Source: Cacajao melanocephalus (Eukaryota > Chordata > Mammalia > Primates > Pitheciidae). Taken from it: a DNA stretch of 64,000 bases. The first letter of the stretch is position 1; the number at the start of each line of letters is the position of its first letter. The notes under the pieces were generated by a model, which was not told the DNA's origin, did no database searches, and worked only from the letters and a program-made list of their open reading frames with translations. The translations under genes were made by a program, and so were the position numbers. The stretch spans positions 17,501-81,500 of the forward strand of contig CAUYLG010022035.1 of the NCBI GenBank assembly GCA_963573385.1. Reading direction: 5' to 3'. This document shows, one piece after another, positions 1-14,329 of the stretch.

Positions 1-294
1 GGAAGAGGTGCTTCCTTAGGTTTGAGAAGAACTTTCTGACTTTCATCTTCTCCTTTTAAAGATTTCCTGCTTGTCCTCCACCTCACTGTGGATAATTTTA
101 TCCTCTTCTTACCCTTATTCCATGATGGAGTTATATTTTAGTTTTTCACTAGGCAAAAAAAACTGTTATTTGGCTGAAAGGATAAGGATGGGGTTTATTT
201 AATATCTTTATAATTCTATTTGTTATCTAATGATTCTAGCTCCAGATTCCCCTAAATTTCCATTTTGAGATAGGAGAATTTATGGTACCCTGTA
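1..294. other. ZSCAN16 intron or upstream flank, no feature seen
   Basis: This is AT-rich unique-looking sequence. I found no exon, repeat family or regulatory motif I can support. The SCAN exon of ZSCAN16 must lie upstream of the window, because no SCAN-coding sequence occurs before the finger exon at 2,932. Confidence 0.4.
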
Positions 295-780
295 TTAGTC
301 AGTGAGGGCTACCATACAGAATACCTTAGACTTATGGGTGGCTTAACAACAGAAATTTATTTTCTCACAGTTCTGGAGGCTGAAAGTCCAAGATGAAGGT
401 GCTTACAGGGTTAGTTTCTAGTGAGGCTTCTCTCCTTGGCTTGCAGACTTCTTGCTGTGTCTTCACATGGCCCTTCTCTATACAGACACACTCCTGGTGT
501 CTCTTCCTCTTGTAAGGACACTAGTACTACTGGATTAGGATAGGACCCTAATTCCTCTTGTAAGTACACTAGTACTACTGGATTAAAGTCCTACCCTTCA
601 CTAGTACTACTGGACACTACTTCCAGTAGTGTCCTTACAAGAGGAAGAGACACCAGGAGTGTGTCTGTATAGAGTTAACTTCAATTACTTCATTAAAGGC
701 CCTACTGTTATATACAGTAATGTTGGAAAAGGGTTGAGGCTTCAATGTATGAATCTGGGGAGGAACACAAGTCATAACAC
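295..780 (-). repeat. MaLR/MLT1-like LTR, internally rearranged
   Basis: The segment has the familiar reversed LTR features: a start like TGTATTAGTCAG, then a TTTATTTTCTCACAGTTCTGG block, a cttgctgtgtcttcacatgg block and an end like CATAACACATTCC. The middle (476-674) is disturbed by an inverted duplication and by repeats of ctagtactactgga, described in the findings. Only the LTR is present, with no internal viral genes. The exact family (MLT1 or a relative) is from memory and not certain. Confidence 0.6.
476..674. repeat. Inverted repeat, 53-59 bp arms
   Basis: The left arm at 476-534 and the right arm at 622-674 are exact reverse complements, apart from six extra bases (agtact) in the left arm. 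The 87-base spacer contains further copies of ctagtactactgga. The structure could extrude a long hairpin. It lies wholly inside the LTR-like repeat. Confidence 0.9.
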
Positions 781-949
781 ATTCCTATGATGAAAGAAGT
801 AGGGAAGAGAGACAACGATCAGTTAATATAGCAAAGTTTCTTGTTTTTATCTGCATGTCAAATTAACTGGGTTTGGTTCCCCATCCCAGCTCCCTAATTA
901 CAAACCGGGGTGTCTAGTATATCCCCAGGCTACATTAAAAAGCAGGTGA

Positions 950-1285
<336 letters not shown>

Positions 1286-1621
1286 TCATCCAAACCCTAC
1301 CCTTTCCAGTGCTCACTGCCCTTTCTCTAGAGGCTCTCATGTCTAATAATGCCTCTCCAGGTAGTTCCTTATACTCCAGCCTATTTTGTATTCTTACTAC
1401 TTAAATTTTACCAATATAGTTCTTCCATTCTGTAGGATCCCTACCAGATGATTTGTCTAATCTGAAAAATTATTTTGAGCTAAGATGTTCCTAGCTGCTG
1501 TCTGGAAAGGATGACAATTATATGTAATTTAAAGAAGCCCTTCAGTGCTTTAACTCTAGGAGTGGAATGCTGGTTGGTTACTGTTTGGCTTTAGAAGTGA
1601 GGTTCAGAACCTCCTATCTGT

Positions 1622-1760
1622 TCTTTTTTATTTAACTTTATTTAGAGGAGAGGTCTCATTATGTTTCCCAGGCTTGTCTCAAACTCCTGGGCTGAAGTGG
1701 TCCTCTGACCTTAGCTTCCCAAAGTGCTAGAATTATAAGCATGAGCTACTGTGCCTGGCT
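1622..1760 (-). mobile_element. Alu-related monomer
   Basis: This is a single reversed Alu monomer, from a T-rich start through cccaggcttgtctcaaactc to gcctggct. It has one arm only and is much diverged, which suggests an old FLAM or AluJ monomer. Confidence 0.8.
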
Positions 1761-1767
1761 CAGCCTG

Positions 1768-1850
1768 TCTATTGATTCATTCCTTTCACTGAGCATTTAC
1801 TGAGTAGCAGCTATATGCCAGGCACTATACTAAATCTAAGGAATCCAAAG
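1768..1850 (-). repeat. L2 3' end fragment
   Basis: The phrase tatgccaggcactatactaa, preceded by a gagcatttactgagtagca block, is typical of the reversed 3' end of L2 (the same family as the forward copy at 32,300). Confidence 0.6.
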
Positions 1851-2144
1851 GTAAGATACTTAGATTACTTCTCTTCAAGAAACAGGAGAGTGAGCATTTA
1901 CAATACTATAATAATTACTACACTAGAGATACACCGTGAACTACAAAGGTAACAGCTATCCCTGAGGTGTGCCTGCAAAAGGATCACAGAGTAGGTTTGC
2001 TTGAGCTGAGAAGGTCAGGCGGGAACTGGAAAGGGGTGAAATTTTAGGCAATAAATAAATAAATCCATGAAAAAAAAATAGCATCAGAGCATAACGTTCT
2101 AAGAATAGCATCTGTTCTGAGTTTGATTCTGATTAAGGAGGAGT

Positions 2145-2232
2145 CTGCGGGAAGGAAAATCAGGAATCTGTGTTTTAATAAAGCATCCAGCTGATTCTGA
2201 TGCACAATAAGGTTAGAAAGCACTGAGCTAGG
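2145..2232 (+). repeat. hAT-Charlie (MER5/MER20-like) fragment
   Basis: The block gaatctgtgttttaat, followed by ctgattctgatgcac and a terminal aaagcactg, matches the right-hand part of common non-autonomous hAT elements. The family name is tentative. Confidence 0.45.
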
Positions 2233-3452
<1,220 letters not shown>

Positions 3453-4039
3453 TATAGTAGTAATATCAAAAGTTCTTCAGATACTCAGGCCTAACTAGTG
3501 ATCAGAAAATCTATTTTAGAAACCTTGAGTTTCCTCAGTGTGGTCAAAGCTTCAGTCATCATTAAACTTCTCTGGCACCAAAGAAACTACCTGAGTAAAA
3601 TATCCTTTTATTTCAAATTAGTTCAGTTTTAGGGGGAAAATCAAGAATTCTTTCAGAAAGCCTTGTCCACTGACAACACTGCTCACTTGCAGCCCAAGAT
3701 AAATGGTTCCTGGATGAAAGACAGAGAATTAATTCTACCTGTCTCTGCTCTAGATCCTGTTTAGTTGACCATTCAGTATCTGACTTTAGGCAAGACATAC
3801 AAATTTTTCTTTGCCTTCATTTCCCCTTCTGTAAAGTACAGATGATAATAGAGGCCCACTAGGTATGTTTTGACAAGTTAAAACAGATGAAAACGACTTT
3901 TGAGATTAAGAACTAAAACAATGCTAATTGTTTTCCATCATTACTCATATAATATCCTAAATATTCATCCCCTTTTTATCTTAAAGTGGGGAGTGTGATT
4001 TTTTTTTGTAAGTTTTTGTTTGCCAATGATAAAAAATAA
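3453..4039 (+). other. ZSCAN16: ZSCAN16 3' UTR and flank
   Basis: This is non-coding sequence after the stop codon. No strong AATAAA is placed convincingly in the first 500 bases. The words kept from a lost fifth finger (cagtgtggtcaaagcttcag at about 3,537) suggest the ancestral array once continued past the present stop. Confidence 0.5.
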
Positions 4040-4263
4040 GCCATCAGTAGACAGGAGGCCCGACTGGTCAACACAGTGAGACGTCATCTCTACAGAAACT
4101 TAAGAATTAGCTAGAAATGTTGGCACACACCTGTAGTTCCACCCAACTAGGAGGCTGAGGTGGGAAGACTGAACCCAGGAGTTCCAGGCTGTAGTGAGCC
4201 ATGACTGCACCACTGCACTGTAGCCTAGGCAACAGCAAGACCTTATCTCAAAAAGGAAAAAAA
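4040..4263 (+). mobile_element. AluJ-like fragment
   Basis: A diverged Alu lacks the first part of its left arm. Recognisable blocks are agacgtcatctctacag, gttggcacacacctgtag and accactgcactgtagcctag, followed by a short A-rich tail. Confidence 0.85.
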
Positions 4264-4429
4264 TAGAGGCTGAGGAAAACAAAATGGAGGAGAAAGTAGT
4301 ATGTGATCATTAGGAGCTGCTGGGGAGAGGAAGGGATCTATAACTAGGTAAATCATTATTTTCTGGATTTCAGATTATTTTAAACTGAGGGAGATGGGAA
4401 GGGGTTGATCTGAGGTGGTCCAGTGTGTC

Positions 4430-4545
4430 CAAATTGGTAGCCAGTACCCACATTAACTCAAAAAAATGGAAAATTCAGCTCCTCACATTTCAAGTACTCA
4501 TAGCTACATGTTAGTGGCCACTATATTGGACAGCACAGATACACA
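4430..4545 (-). repeat. Short hAT-type DNA transposon relic
   Basis: The inverted-end phrases tccaaattggtagccagtac and actatattggacagcac flank a short body. The same family is seen at 8,120. I recognise it as a common mammalian DNA-transposon relic but cannot name the subfamily. Confidence 0.5.
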
Positions 4546-4548
4546 CCT

Positions 4549-4798
4549 TTTTTTTTTTCTGCCCAGGCTGGAGTGATCCTCCATTCACTGCAACCTCCCC
4601 ATCCCGGATTCAAGCGATTCTCCTGCCTTAGCCTCTTGAGTAGCTGGAATTACAGGCATGCACCACCATGCCTGGCTAATTTTTGTATTTTTAGCAGGAT
4701 TTCGCCATGTTGGCCAGGGTGGTCTCAAACTCAAGTGATCTGCCCACCTCGGCCTCCCAAAGTGCTGGGATTACAGGTGTGAGCCACCGCACCTGGCC
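4549..4798 (-). mobile_element. Alu SINE
   Basis: A reversed Alu with a poly-T start, both monomers and the terminal cgcacctggcc. The first arm carries a deletion just after the T tract. Confidence 0.93.
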
Positions 4799-5114
4799 AC
4801 ATCTCTAATTTGAGAATTTTATAGCATGACAGGAATTATGGCCGAAAGCCCTGCACATTCAAATTCCTACCACCAATCAAACTGCCAAGGGTACAGCTCT
4901 GGTTCTTTGCTTAGTTCTAGGAATAACGATCACCAAAACAATCAGGAAAGAAAGGATCTAATATCTTCAAATCTCTTGTTTTTAATTAAGAGATTTCAGT
5001 TGAAGAGATCTATTAACACCTGCTTTATCATTGTGTTTAAGATCAGGAAAACTACCAGAATCATTTTTATGTCTACTACTATAGGAAGATGAATCTTTTA
5101 AAAATAATAATAAT
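4799..5114. other. Intergenic, no feature seen
   Basis: About 310 bases between two Alus. No exon or recognisable repeat is supported. Confidence 0.4.
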
Positions 5115-5396
5115 AAAGACAGAGTCTTGTTCCATTGTCTGGGCTGGAGTACTGTGGCACAATCATACCACACTGCAGCCTTGAACTCCTGGGCTCCAGC
5201 GATCCTCCCTCCCCAGCCTTTCAAGTAGCTGGGACTACAGGTGCACACACCATATCTGGCCTTTTTTTTTTTTTTTTTTGTAGAGATAGGGTCTAACTAT
5301 GTTACTCAGGATACTATCGAATTCCTGGCTTCAAGCAATCCTCGCATGCTCCTCCCAAAGTGCTGGGATTACAGGCATGAGCCACCATGCCCAGCC
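5115..5396 (-). mobile_element. AluJ-like SINE
   Basis: A reversed, diverged Alu with an 18-base T tract between the arms and the end caccatgcccagcc. It has the older (J) style of both arms. Confidence 0.9.
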
Positions 5397-5934
5397 AGGA
5401 AAATGAATCTCAAGGTATTTCTCATAATGCCCTAAAGATAAACTGAATTTTTATGTCCCTTGAACATGATGGTCCTCTAAATTTAAAAAGTACATTTGTT
5501 TTGAATATCTTACATCAACATATTTTTTAAATGTCAGGTTCTGCGCGAATTCTTGTTTTATGACTCACTATAATTACCTGAGTAATATTTCAAAGTATTT
5601 GAAACAGTCAAAGAATTTTCTTTAATGGTCATGAAGAGAAAAGTAAAGTATGAAATAGTTAGTATTAGAAAATCTTTATTTTAAAAAATAAAGTTAGGTG
5701 CTTTCTGAATAATGGATTTTTCCCTTTTACCTTTAGTGTTTCTGAGAAACAATATAATGCTTAGAAACTGTTCACAATCTTTAAACGGGAAACTCATGTT
5801 TCTGATCTCATCCTTCCTTGAATTTAGGGAAGCTTCCGCAATGGTGAGAAAAATGATTTTGGCTACCCCAAGATTAGGTTTCCTAAAACTGGTAAACACA
5901 TGACAGACTGATCTTCCTTTATCATCCTCTGTAT
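5397..5934. other. Intergenic, no feature seen
   Basis: AT-rich sequence without a gene. The two short open frames on opposite strands (about 60-90 codons) have no domain features. Confidence 0.4.
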
Positions 5935-6213
5935 CAGCAGTCCCCAACATTTTTGGAACCAGGTACTGGTCTCATGAGACACAATTTTTCCAGGGACAGG
6001 GAAGGGGGTGTGGTTTCATTTATCATTAGATTCTCATAAGGAAAGCGTAACTTAGATCCATCACGTGCAGTTCACAATAGGGTTTGTCATCCTGTGAGAA
6101 TCTAATGACACTGCTCATCTGATAGGAGGTGGAGCTCAGCTTTGGTTGCCCTCTGGCCCCTTACCTCCTGCTGTCCTGGCCATGGTGGGGACTTGGGGAC
6201 CCTTGTTCTATAT
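5935..6213 (+). repeat. Non-autonomous DNA transposon (hAT-like)
   Basis: The termini cagcagtccccaaca and ggggacttggggaccctt are inverted relatives of each other. The internal block attagattctcataagg recurs in inverted form as gagaatctaatgaca. This is a well-known mammalian DNA-transposon type with an internal deletion. I cannot assign the subfamily safely. Confidence 0.65.
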
Positions 6214-7521
6214 GACAACATTCCATTTTGCTAGTAGTATTGAATATCTGTTATATATAAAGAACTGTTCTAGTCTTAGAGTTCTGCACCCTGAAAGGCT
6301 GAGTGAAGAGTACTCTGGAGCACTACAACCATTCTACCCTTTTTGGGTTTCATGTTGATTCCAAATTGCCACCACGGTGCCCAACACAGTTTTGGTCTAA
6401 TGTTGACAAGAAGGGTAATGGTAAGAGTCAGGGAGGGGCAGAAAGACATGGGGTCCGAGACAGCCTAGAATGATGTAGGTAAGAGAAGAACCATCAGTGG
6501 GATCTAGGATAACTGCAGGCAAAAGGCAAAAGAGGCACAAGGTCAAAGGAAATCTTAAGTCGTTGCTAGTACTATGGAGACAGAGGCAATGTTTTAGTAA
6601 GCATGTAGAAACCCACAGAGGAAACTGGTGGGAGTGCAACCAGTTGGAAAGAATACAGCTCAATCACAGCCACAGTTCTTGGTAGAGGAGGTGTGATATG
6701 TTGGACACTGTATCAGTTCTAGCCTCCTGAATGGACAGCACCTAGTCTTAAAAGCAAAAACAAAATCGCTCCAAACATGGAAAGCTGTTCCTCAGAGAAT
6801 TGTGTCAAAAGCAAATATGTTGTTGTTCTTCATATCTTTTTGGAGGGCTTTTTTCCGGAGGTAGGAGGCAAGAATTTATATTGTGTGGTTTTCATGAACT
6901 AACAAGACAGTAATTACAACAGACAGCTATAGGGAATATGGGGGATAGCTCTCTCAGACACAGATGGGGGTTGGTAGTGAACTGGCAATTCTAAGTGAGG
7001 GTGTCAACAGGTATGAATGGGAGAAACAGATGAGTGTTGAGGGAGGGTCTGTAGGAGGTATCAGTGGGCACTGATGAAGAGGAATAAAACAGAGGAGAAA
7101 GGGATGAAAAGAAAAGAGAATAATTTTAAAAGGAGGTCAAGGGCATAGGGAGAGGAACAACTATAAAACAAGGGATGGAGATAGGAAAGATAAGTGATTT
7201 TAATATATTGGCATCAGTCATTGTTGGTGACAGTAGACATATGATAAAAGCCACAAAAATGTAAAAAGATTAGTTCCTGAACCCAGGGTACTTTGAGTCT
7301 TCTGTGTACAGCACACACTATATCATCTTTATTAAATGGTCTACATTCTTATCCTGAGCATGAAATTATTTTATTATAGTCTGATCACAAAATCCATCAA
7401 CAATGGAAACAAATGGAAACCAAATGCTTCAAAACAACCTGTTTTTCCCATAGTAATATCACAAGGGAGTTAGGCTGAGGTTTTAAAAGAGTAGGTATCT
7501 CAGGCTTTCTTTCTCAGATCA
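6214..7521. other. Intergenic, no gene seen
   Basis: About 1.3 kb with a purine-rich part (6,990-7,200, many gagg and aagag words on the + strand). No promoter, exon or repeat family is convincing. Confidence 0.4.
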
Positions 7522-7766
7522 AGGTTTCTCAACCTTGAGAAACTATTTCTATTGACATTCTGGGCCAGACAATTCTTTGATGTCAGGGGCTGTCCTCTGC
7601 ACTGCAGGATGTTTAGCAGTATCCCTGGCCTCTACCCACTAGATGTCACTAACCCTCCCCACTTGTGATATCCAAAAATGTCTCCAGACAATTTGGTGGG
7701 CAGGCTAAGTGGGGCAAATGTCCACTGAGAGGCAGAATCACCCCCAGTTGAGGACCCCTGCTCTAT
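7522..7766 (-). repeat. MER5A-like hAT-Charlie element
   Basis: The reversed element runs from ggtttctcaaccttgagaaa through ctgcaggatgtttagcagta and tatccctggcctctaccca to ggacccctg. It keeps both inverted ends and is near full length. Confidence 0.8.
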
Positions 7767-8119
7767 AGGAAAATCATCAATCAGATTTCTATGACTGTTC
7801 GACATCATATACAGTAAAATTCTACTTAGAAATGTTAATGTGACCAGCACTGCTGGACCCTTTCACTACCCTAGAAAATTATTCCCAACATACCTAAACT
7901 CAATGCAGCAATCATGCTAAAAAGTAGTCTACTTTAGAAAGCCTTACCTCATTTACTAGGGAGGACCAGAGGAACTGTCCTTAAATGTGACTTGCATAAA
8001 CAGCTTACACTGCATTTTTGCGGACTTTCCCCTTCCCTTCCTGCCACACTTCCGGTGCAACTTCTCCTTTGCCCCTTGAACCAATCATGAATATAGACAT
8101 TTTATCCTTGATCTAAATC
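7767..8119. other. Intergenic, no feature seen
   Basis: About 350 bases of unique-looking sequence with no supported feature. Confidence 0.4.
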
Positions 8120-8372
8120 TGTGCTGTCCAATACAGTAGCCACTAAGTACATTTGACTCTGCAGCTGAGGAACTAAACTTTTAATTTTAATTAAATTTTA
8201 AAACTGATAAGTCACTAGATAACTTTTAAGTACGTCTGAAGTAATTTGGTTACATGAAGCTATTTTTTTCATTTTAAATTTATGTAATCTCAATATGGAT
8301 CAATTATTTTTTATGAAAATGTAATATGTGAATTGAAATGTGCAATATGTATAAACACACTGGCTTTCAAAA
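8120..8372 (+). repeat. hAT-type DNA transposon relic
   Basis: The start ctgtgctgtccaatacagta and the long tttaattttaattaaatttt block identify the same family as the reversed copy at 4,430. It is followed directly by an Alu. Confidence 0.5.
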
Positions 8373-8379
8373 AAGGGAA

Positions 8380-8673
8380 TATAGCTGGGCATGGTAGCTC
8401 ACGCCAGTAATCCCAGCACTTTGGGAAGCCGAGGTGGGCGGATCACCTGAGGTTGGGAGTTCAAGTCCAGCCTGACCAACATGGAGAAACCCCATCTCTA
8501 CTAAAAATACAAAATTAGCCAGGCATGGTGGCACATGCCTGTAATAGCTACTTGGGAGGCTGAGGCAGCAGAATCTCGTGAACCTGGGAGGTGGAGGTTG
8601 CGGAAATCTAAGATCGCATCATTGCACTCCAGCTGGGGCAACAACAGCAAGACTCTGTCTTAAAAAAAATAAA
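8380..8673 (+). mobile_element. Alu SINE
   Basis: A dimeric Alu starting agctgggcatggtagctcac and ending in an A-rich tail of the form aaaaaaaataaaaag. A few bases are missing in the right arm (ctgtaatagctac). Confidence 0.93.
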
Positions 8674-9719
8674 AAGAATATAGGCTATTTCATTAATAAT
8701 TTTTGTATTGATTAGATGTTGATATAGTAATATTTTGGATATGATGGTTTAAATTTAAAATAATTTCACCTATCTTTTTACATTTTTAATATGACTACTA
8801 ATAAGAAAATTTTAAATTGCATAGGTGAATCCCATTACATTCCTATTTATTAGACAGAACTGACCTTCAGTTCTGCAGAAGACCATTCCAACAAAGGGAA
8901 GAACTAACCCAAAGTGTCTGAATAGGAATGAATTTGGTGTGTTACAGAAACTAAAAAAGGCCAAGTGTTGAAAGCACTGGATTAAGGGGAAGGTGACATA
9001 AGATTAGGTTAGAGAGGTGAGCAGGGGCCAGGATATGTATTCTAAACGTCATGGGGGACTACTAGAAGGGAGGAACACAATCCGATGTTTGTTTTCAAAA
9101 GATCATTCTGGTGCCTTAAAGAGGCAAGAATGAGAAAAGAGTAGAAGTAAGGAAATCAGTCCAGAGGCTACTGAGTAACCTAAGTAAGAGAAGGTGGTGG
9201 CGTGGATCATGGGTTTGCAGTGGATATAAAGAGAAACAGATTTAAGGTACATTTTGGAAATGAAAACAGAATCTTACTAATTGTCGATTCCTAAATTCTG
9301 CATGAAAAGATGTTTCTGTATTAGGTTAAACAAATGAAATTCCTGTTTTTGTGGGTCAAAATGGTTAAATACCAGAAATGTCAAATAATTTTACCTAATA
9401 GAAACAAAATAACGACAGAGAAGAATCAGAGGAATGGAACAGGAGAAGGGACGTTGAAATGGGGCTTATTTATTAAAACGAAATTTTTATTGTTCTCTTC
9501 TCCTTAAATCTTTCTGTGGAAGGCATCCTTGTCAACAACAAAAAAAAAACCCTTTGTTTAGAGGCAAATTGCCAACAAACCCATCGAGATTCAGAACACT
9601 ACTACAATAACATGTCTGTAGAAACTTATACTTCCATCTGGATAGCACATTTCTGTCCAGATGGACAGCGGATAAAACCAGGTCATCAATAAAAGGCAAC
9701 AGAGCACAGAATTTAAAGG
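8674..9719. other. Intergenic; possible ancient repeat at about 9,000-9,260
   Basis: The phrases ccgatgtttgttttcaaaag and gatcattctggtgcc, with cagtccagaggctactgag, resemble a dispersed mammalian repeat I have seen but cannot name. A weaker relative lies at 17,640-17,790. No gene is supported here. Confidence 0.4.
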
Positions 9720-9900
9720 AAGAATAGCTGGGTATGTATCCTCGTTCTGCCAGTTACTAGTTATATGACCTTGACTAATCACTTGTTCTCTCTGTGCCTC
9801 AGCTTCCCCAACTGTAAAACAGTCTTATAATGATATCTACCTCATAAAATAGGAATTAAATGAGTAACTAAATGTGAAGGGTTTAGAACAGTGCCTGGTT
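9720..9900 (+). repeat. MIR SINE
   Basis: The canonical MIR order is visible: gccagttactagttatatga, cttgactaatcacttg, tgtgcctcagcttcccca, actgtaaaac and gaacagtgcctgg. It is well preserved for its age. Confidence 0.85.
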
Positions 9901-10089
9901 TATAATGTTATGAAAGTCTTAGCCCCTACCATTTGCGCCCTTAGATCTTTTTGTTAGCATTAAATTCAGCATTTTCTTCCTATCAGAGCTGCTTAAATCA
10001 GTTAACTGTCTTTTGATCTTCATGGACTCATTGTATTGCTGCTGTTTTTAAATAATACTCTTGATCTTAACAATCAGCATAATTTTGAA

Positions 10090-10820
10090 CCGCTCCCTAG
10101 TACCTAACCCCAATCCCAACCCGGACGGTCGAGCCTATCCACCGGCAGAGAACAACACCCAACCTCGCCCTCACTCTGACACTCACCGGCCAGACTTTCC
10201 TCCGTCCGTTTTTTGCCTCTGGCCCAGGGCCCAGCTCACGTAGCGTCTTCGGGGGCTGCTTGGGAACCGTTAGCAACCGGAAGTGGCTAGAGGTCTTGCG
10301 AGAACTGAAAAAGGGGGCCGGCCTTTCCCGGCTGCCTAAACACTTGGGTTCCGGCCTGGAAGGAGGCCCAGGGTTCCCGCAAGGAGAAACAACGGACCCA
10401 TTTGGATGGATCCAAAAAGACACTGGCAGCTGATTTGAACTAGGGTCTCCGCAATGGGAACCTCCGGGATGCCTGGGGACCCGCAGTTTCCTATCCTGAC
10501 CCTCTCTCTCTTCAGTTGTCGACTTCGGCCTGCGGCTTCGAGCGCGAGGTCTCGCTGACCCTGGCACCGAGGGGACCGAAGCCGAGGGGCCTTGGGTTAC
10601 CAGAGCGGTCCTGCGGAGCTGCCGCCTCTGGAGAGAACCCATCGACCGCTGACGGGGAAGGGAGGATTTTACCGTGTCAGTGCAGCCCCGCCGGCGGGCG
10701 CCTTCGTCTCCCGGGAGATAGGCGGGCTGGGACGTTCTTGACTTTGGGATGGACTGGGGGAGGGGCGCCGAGGAGCATTTCCCACTTCACGTCGCGAGGT
10801 CGCAGACTGCATTAGCGGAC
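10090..10820 (-). promoter_or_regulatory. ZSCAN16-AS1: CpG-rich promoter, likely of ZSCAN16-AS1
   Basis: CpG density rises abruptly here within AT-rich DNA and stays high to about 10,800. On the minus strand a strong splice donor (GTGAGT, + strand 10,181-10,186) follows an exon-like stretch ending at 10,187. A CCGGAAGTG ETS site sits 90 bases upstream of it at 10,277-10,285. A minus-strand first exon of about 80-100 bases is therefore plausible. In human an antisense lncRNA, ZSCAN16-AS1, starts between ZSCAN16 and ZKSCAN8 and runs back through ZSCAN16, which fits this place and strand. Downstream exons are not resolved. The island may also fire on the + strand, for which I see no evidence. 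The 181-codon frame on the minus strand (10,097-10,642) is probably a by-product of GC richness. Confidence 0.65.
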
Positions 10821-10954
10821 GCATTTGCGTTTGCTCACTGTGATCCAGCAGGACCTTGCGGACTTGACGGAGATGAAAAGTGGCCTACTTTGAGTTTCTC
10901 TGATCCTTAGGGGAGATGAGTGTCCAGAGCGAAATAGGAGCAGCGTGCTGGCAC

Positions 10955-11130
10955 TAGAATCCTTTAAACCTGGATTCAAATTCTGACGCCACCACTCTCC
11001 AGTTAGGACTCAGGGCAATTTATTTTTTAACCTCTCCAAGCCTCTGTTTTCTCGTTTATATAAGTCAGGCTAATAACGTGGTGCCTATTTCGTGGGGTAG
11101 TTTTGACTATCAAGTGTGAGAATGCATGTG
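10955..11130 (+). repeat. MIR SINE
   Basis: The MIR core is visible as aacctggattcaaattctga, followed by cctctccaagcctctgtttt and a diverged tail. Confidence 0.75.
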
Positions 11131-11289
11131 AGAACAGTCTAAAGGCCTTTCCCTACCTTCCCCCTTGTCTGCTGTCACTCTCATCCAGGTCAGACAACTG
11201 GGGCTAATTCACCAGCTTTCGCTTTTCTGAAGCATGGGTAAAGAAAAGTGAAGTTCAGGACTTGGGTAAAGGAGATTGTGAGATCCACA

Positions 11290-11370
11290 GAGGTGCTCAT
11301 CCCAGCACTTTCACCTCACCTGGCATCTGGCACATGGTGGGTGCTTGATAAGTACTTGAATGAATGAGGA
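11290..11370 (+). repeat. L2 3' end fragment
   Basis: The phrase ggcacatggtgggtgcttga, followed by taagtacttgaatgaatg, is the usual L2 3' terminus. Confidence 0.65.
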
Positions 11371-12889
11371 CCTACTTAGGAGGAAGGAATTATTGAATAA
11401 GACTAGAACAGAAGGGAGAGGATGAATCAGACTGATTAGCTACTTGACAAAAAAAGGCAAACCATTTTTCCTGTCAGAAATGTATGGTACATCTGCATAT
11501 TTCAAGGGCTTGCCACTTACAAGAACTGGGAGGGAGATCTCAAAACAGACACCTCAACTAAAGAAGCTTTAATCTACTGATAGCAAATGTGACAATAGCA
11601 AGTAATATAAGACAGAATGTGATCAGTGCAAAATAGAATAATAGAGTCTTGAGAGAGTGTTATTAGAATAATAGATGAGCGTTTAGATTGAGTAGTGAGC
11701 AACGAAATAAGTCCTTTGACTTGGGAGTGCAAGGGAATTGTGACCAGGGGTATGGAATAGGGAGAAGGTTATTCTGGAAGGCAGTAAAAGGCAGACAGGA
11801 CACTAGTGGTAGAAACAAAGGAAAACAATTGTCTATCAATGACCATCAGTGAGGGAAGAATTACATATGACATATGCTATTGAGGAATACCTCTCAACTG
11901 TTAAAATGATAATCAGTGACAAAAGGAGTGTCAGAACAATATATATTCCATTTTTCTTGAAAACAATGCATATGTAGATGTAATTTGTGGGGCATTTGTG
12001 CAGGAAAAGGATGCACTCCAAACTTAACAGTGATTACTCCATGTCAAAAGTTGTGAAACTCTTACCCTACTTGTAAGCTAATAATTTAGCTTGCCATAGT
12101 TTTATGGATACTAAGAGAAGACACTGGACTCCTGCGTCGGAGACAGAAGACTTTACTATTTAATAACACAGGCATCATGAGCTTTATATTCCCTCGTTGC
12201 CAAAGCTTATGTTCCCAAAGCCCACAGAGGGCGCTAAGCTTCGCCTTCCTCTCCTAGCATCGAACAGTGGGTTTGCATCCTAGCAGAGGAATGCTAAGCT
12301 TAGGAAGCCCAAGAGTGAGCCTTGCCCCAGAGTGAGCCATTATCTTTAGTATCCTGATCAGGAAACAAGTGTGCTATAGAAGGAGATACAAACATCCTTG
12401 AAAAGCTAACCTGAAAGAAAAATCTACCATAAGACTAGAATTAATTTGAGAGACCGTTAAAGAACTGTCTCCCAACAGTCTAGGTAAATACCATTTGAGG
12501 GTAGAGGTGTCAGCTTTTTAAAATTATATATAATTCTATATTAATTGTTATCATGTTTTATTAATTTTAAAAAATACAAAAAATAAAAAGCAAGCAGAGA
12601 AGTTTAGATTTTACTTAGAAATAAGGAACCACCCAGGGTTAGTGATTGGGAGAATGATAATGATATTTAAGGACCACGTCTTGGAAAGTTAGGAAGACTA
12701 TGTCACAGTCACATAAGTATTGTGTTGCAATCACATAGGTGTGAGATAATTAGAACTGAGGATGGTGGTTACATTAATGGAGAAAAGTAACATTTCAAAG
12801 GAGAAATCTGGCTCTGATAATTTCTCCTTTATCTCATATTTCACTGGGTAAACCAAGGAAGCCTCTCTCAACTTAGAAACTGGTGATAT
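11371..12889. other. Intergenic, mostly unassigned
   Basis: About 1.5 kb with no gene. A moderately GC-rich piece at 12,120-12,350, with cagagggcgctaagcttcg, could be an old LTR, but I cannot assign it. The rest is AT-rich and featureless. Confidence 0.4.

Positions 12890-14329
<1,440 letters not shown>

Noticed and set aside
10097..10642. 181-codon minus-strand open frame in the CpG island
   Set aside because: GC-rich DNA has few stops, and there is no domain or low-complexity-free core. It crosses the proposed promoter and splice donor.
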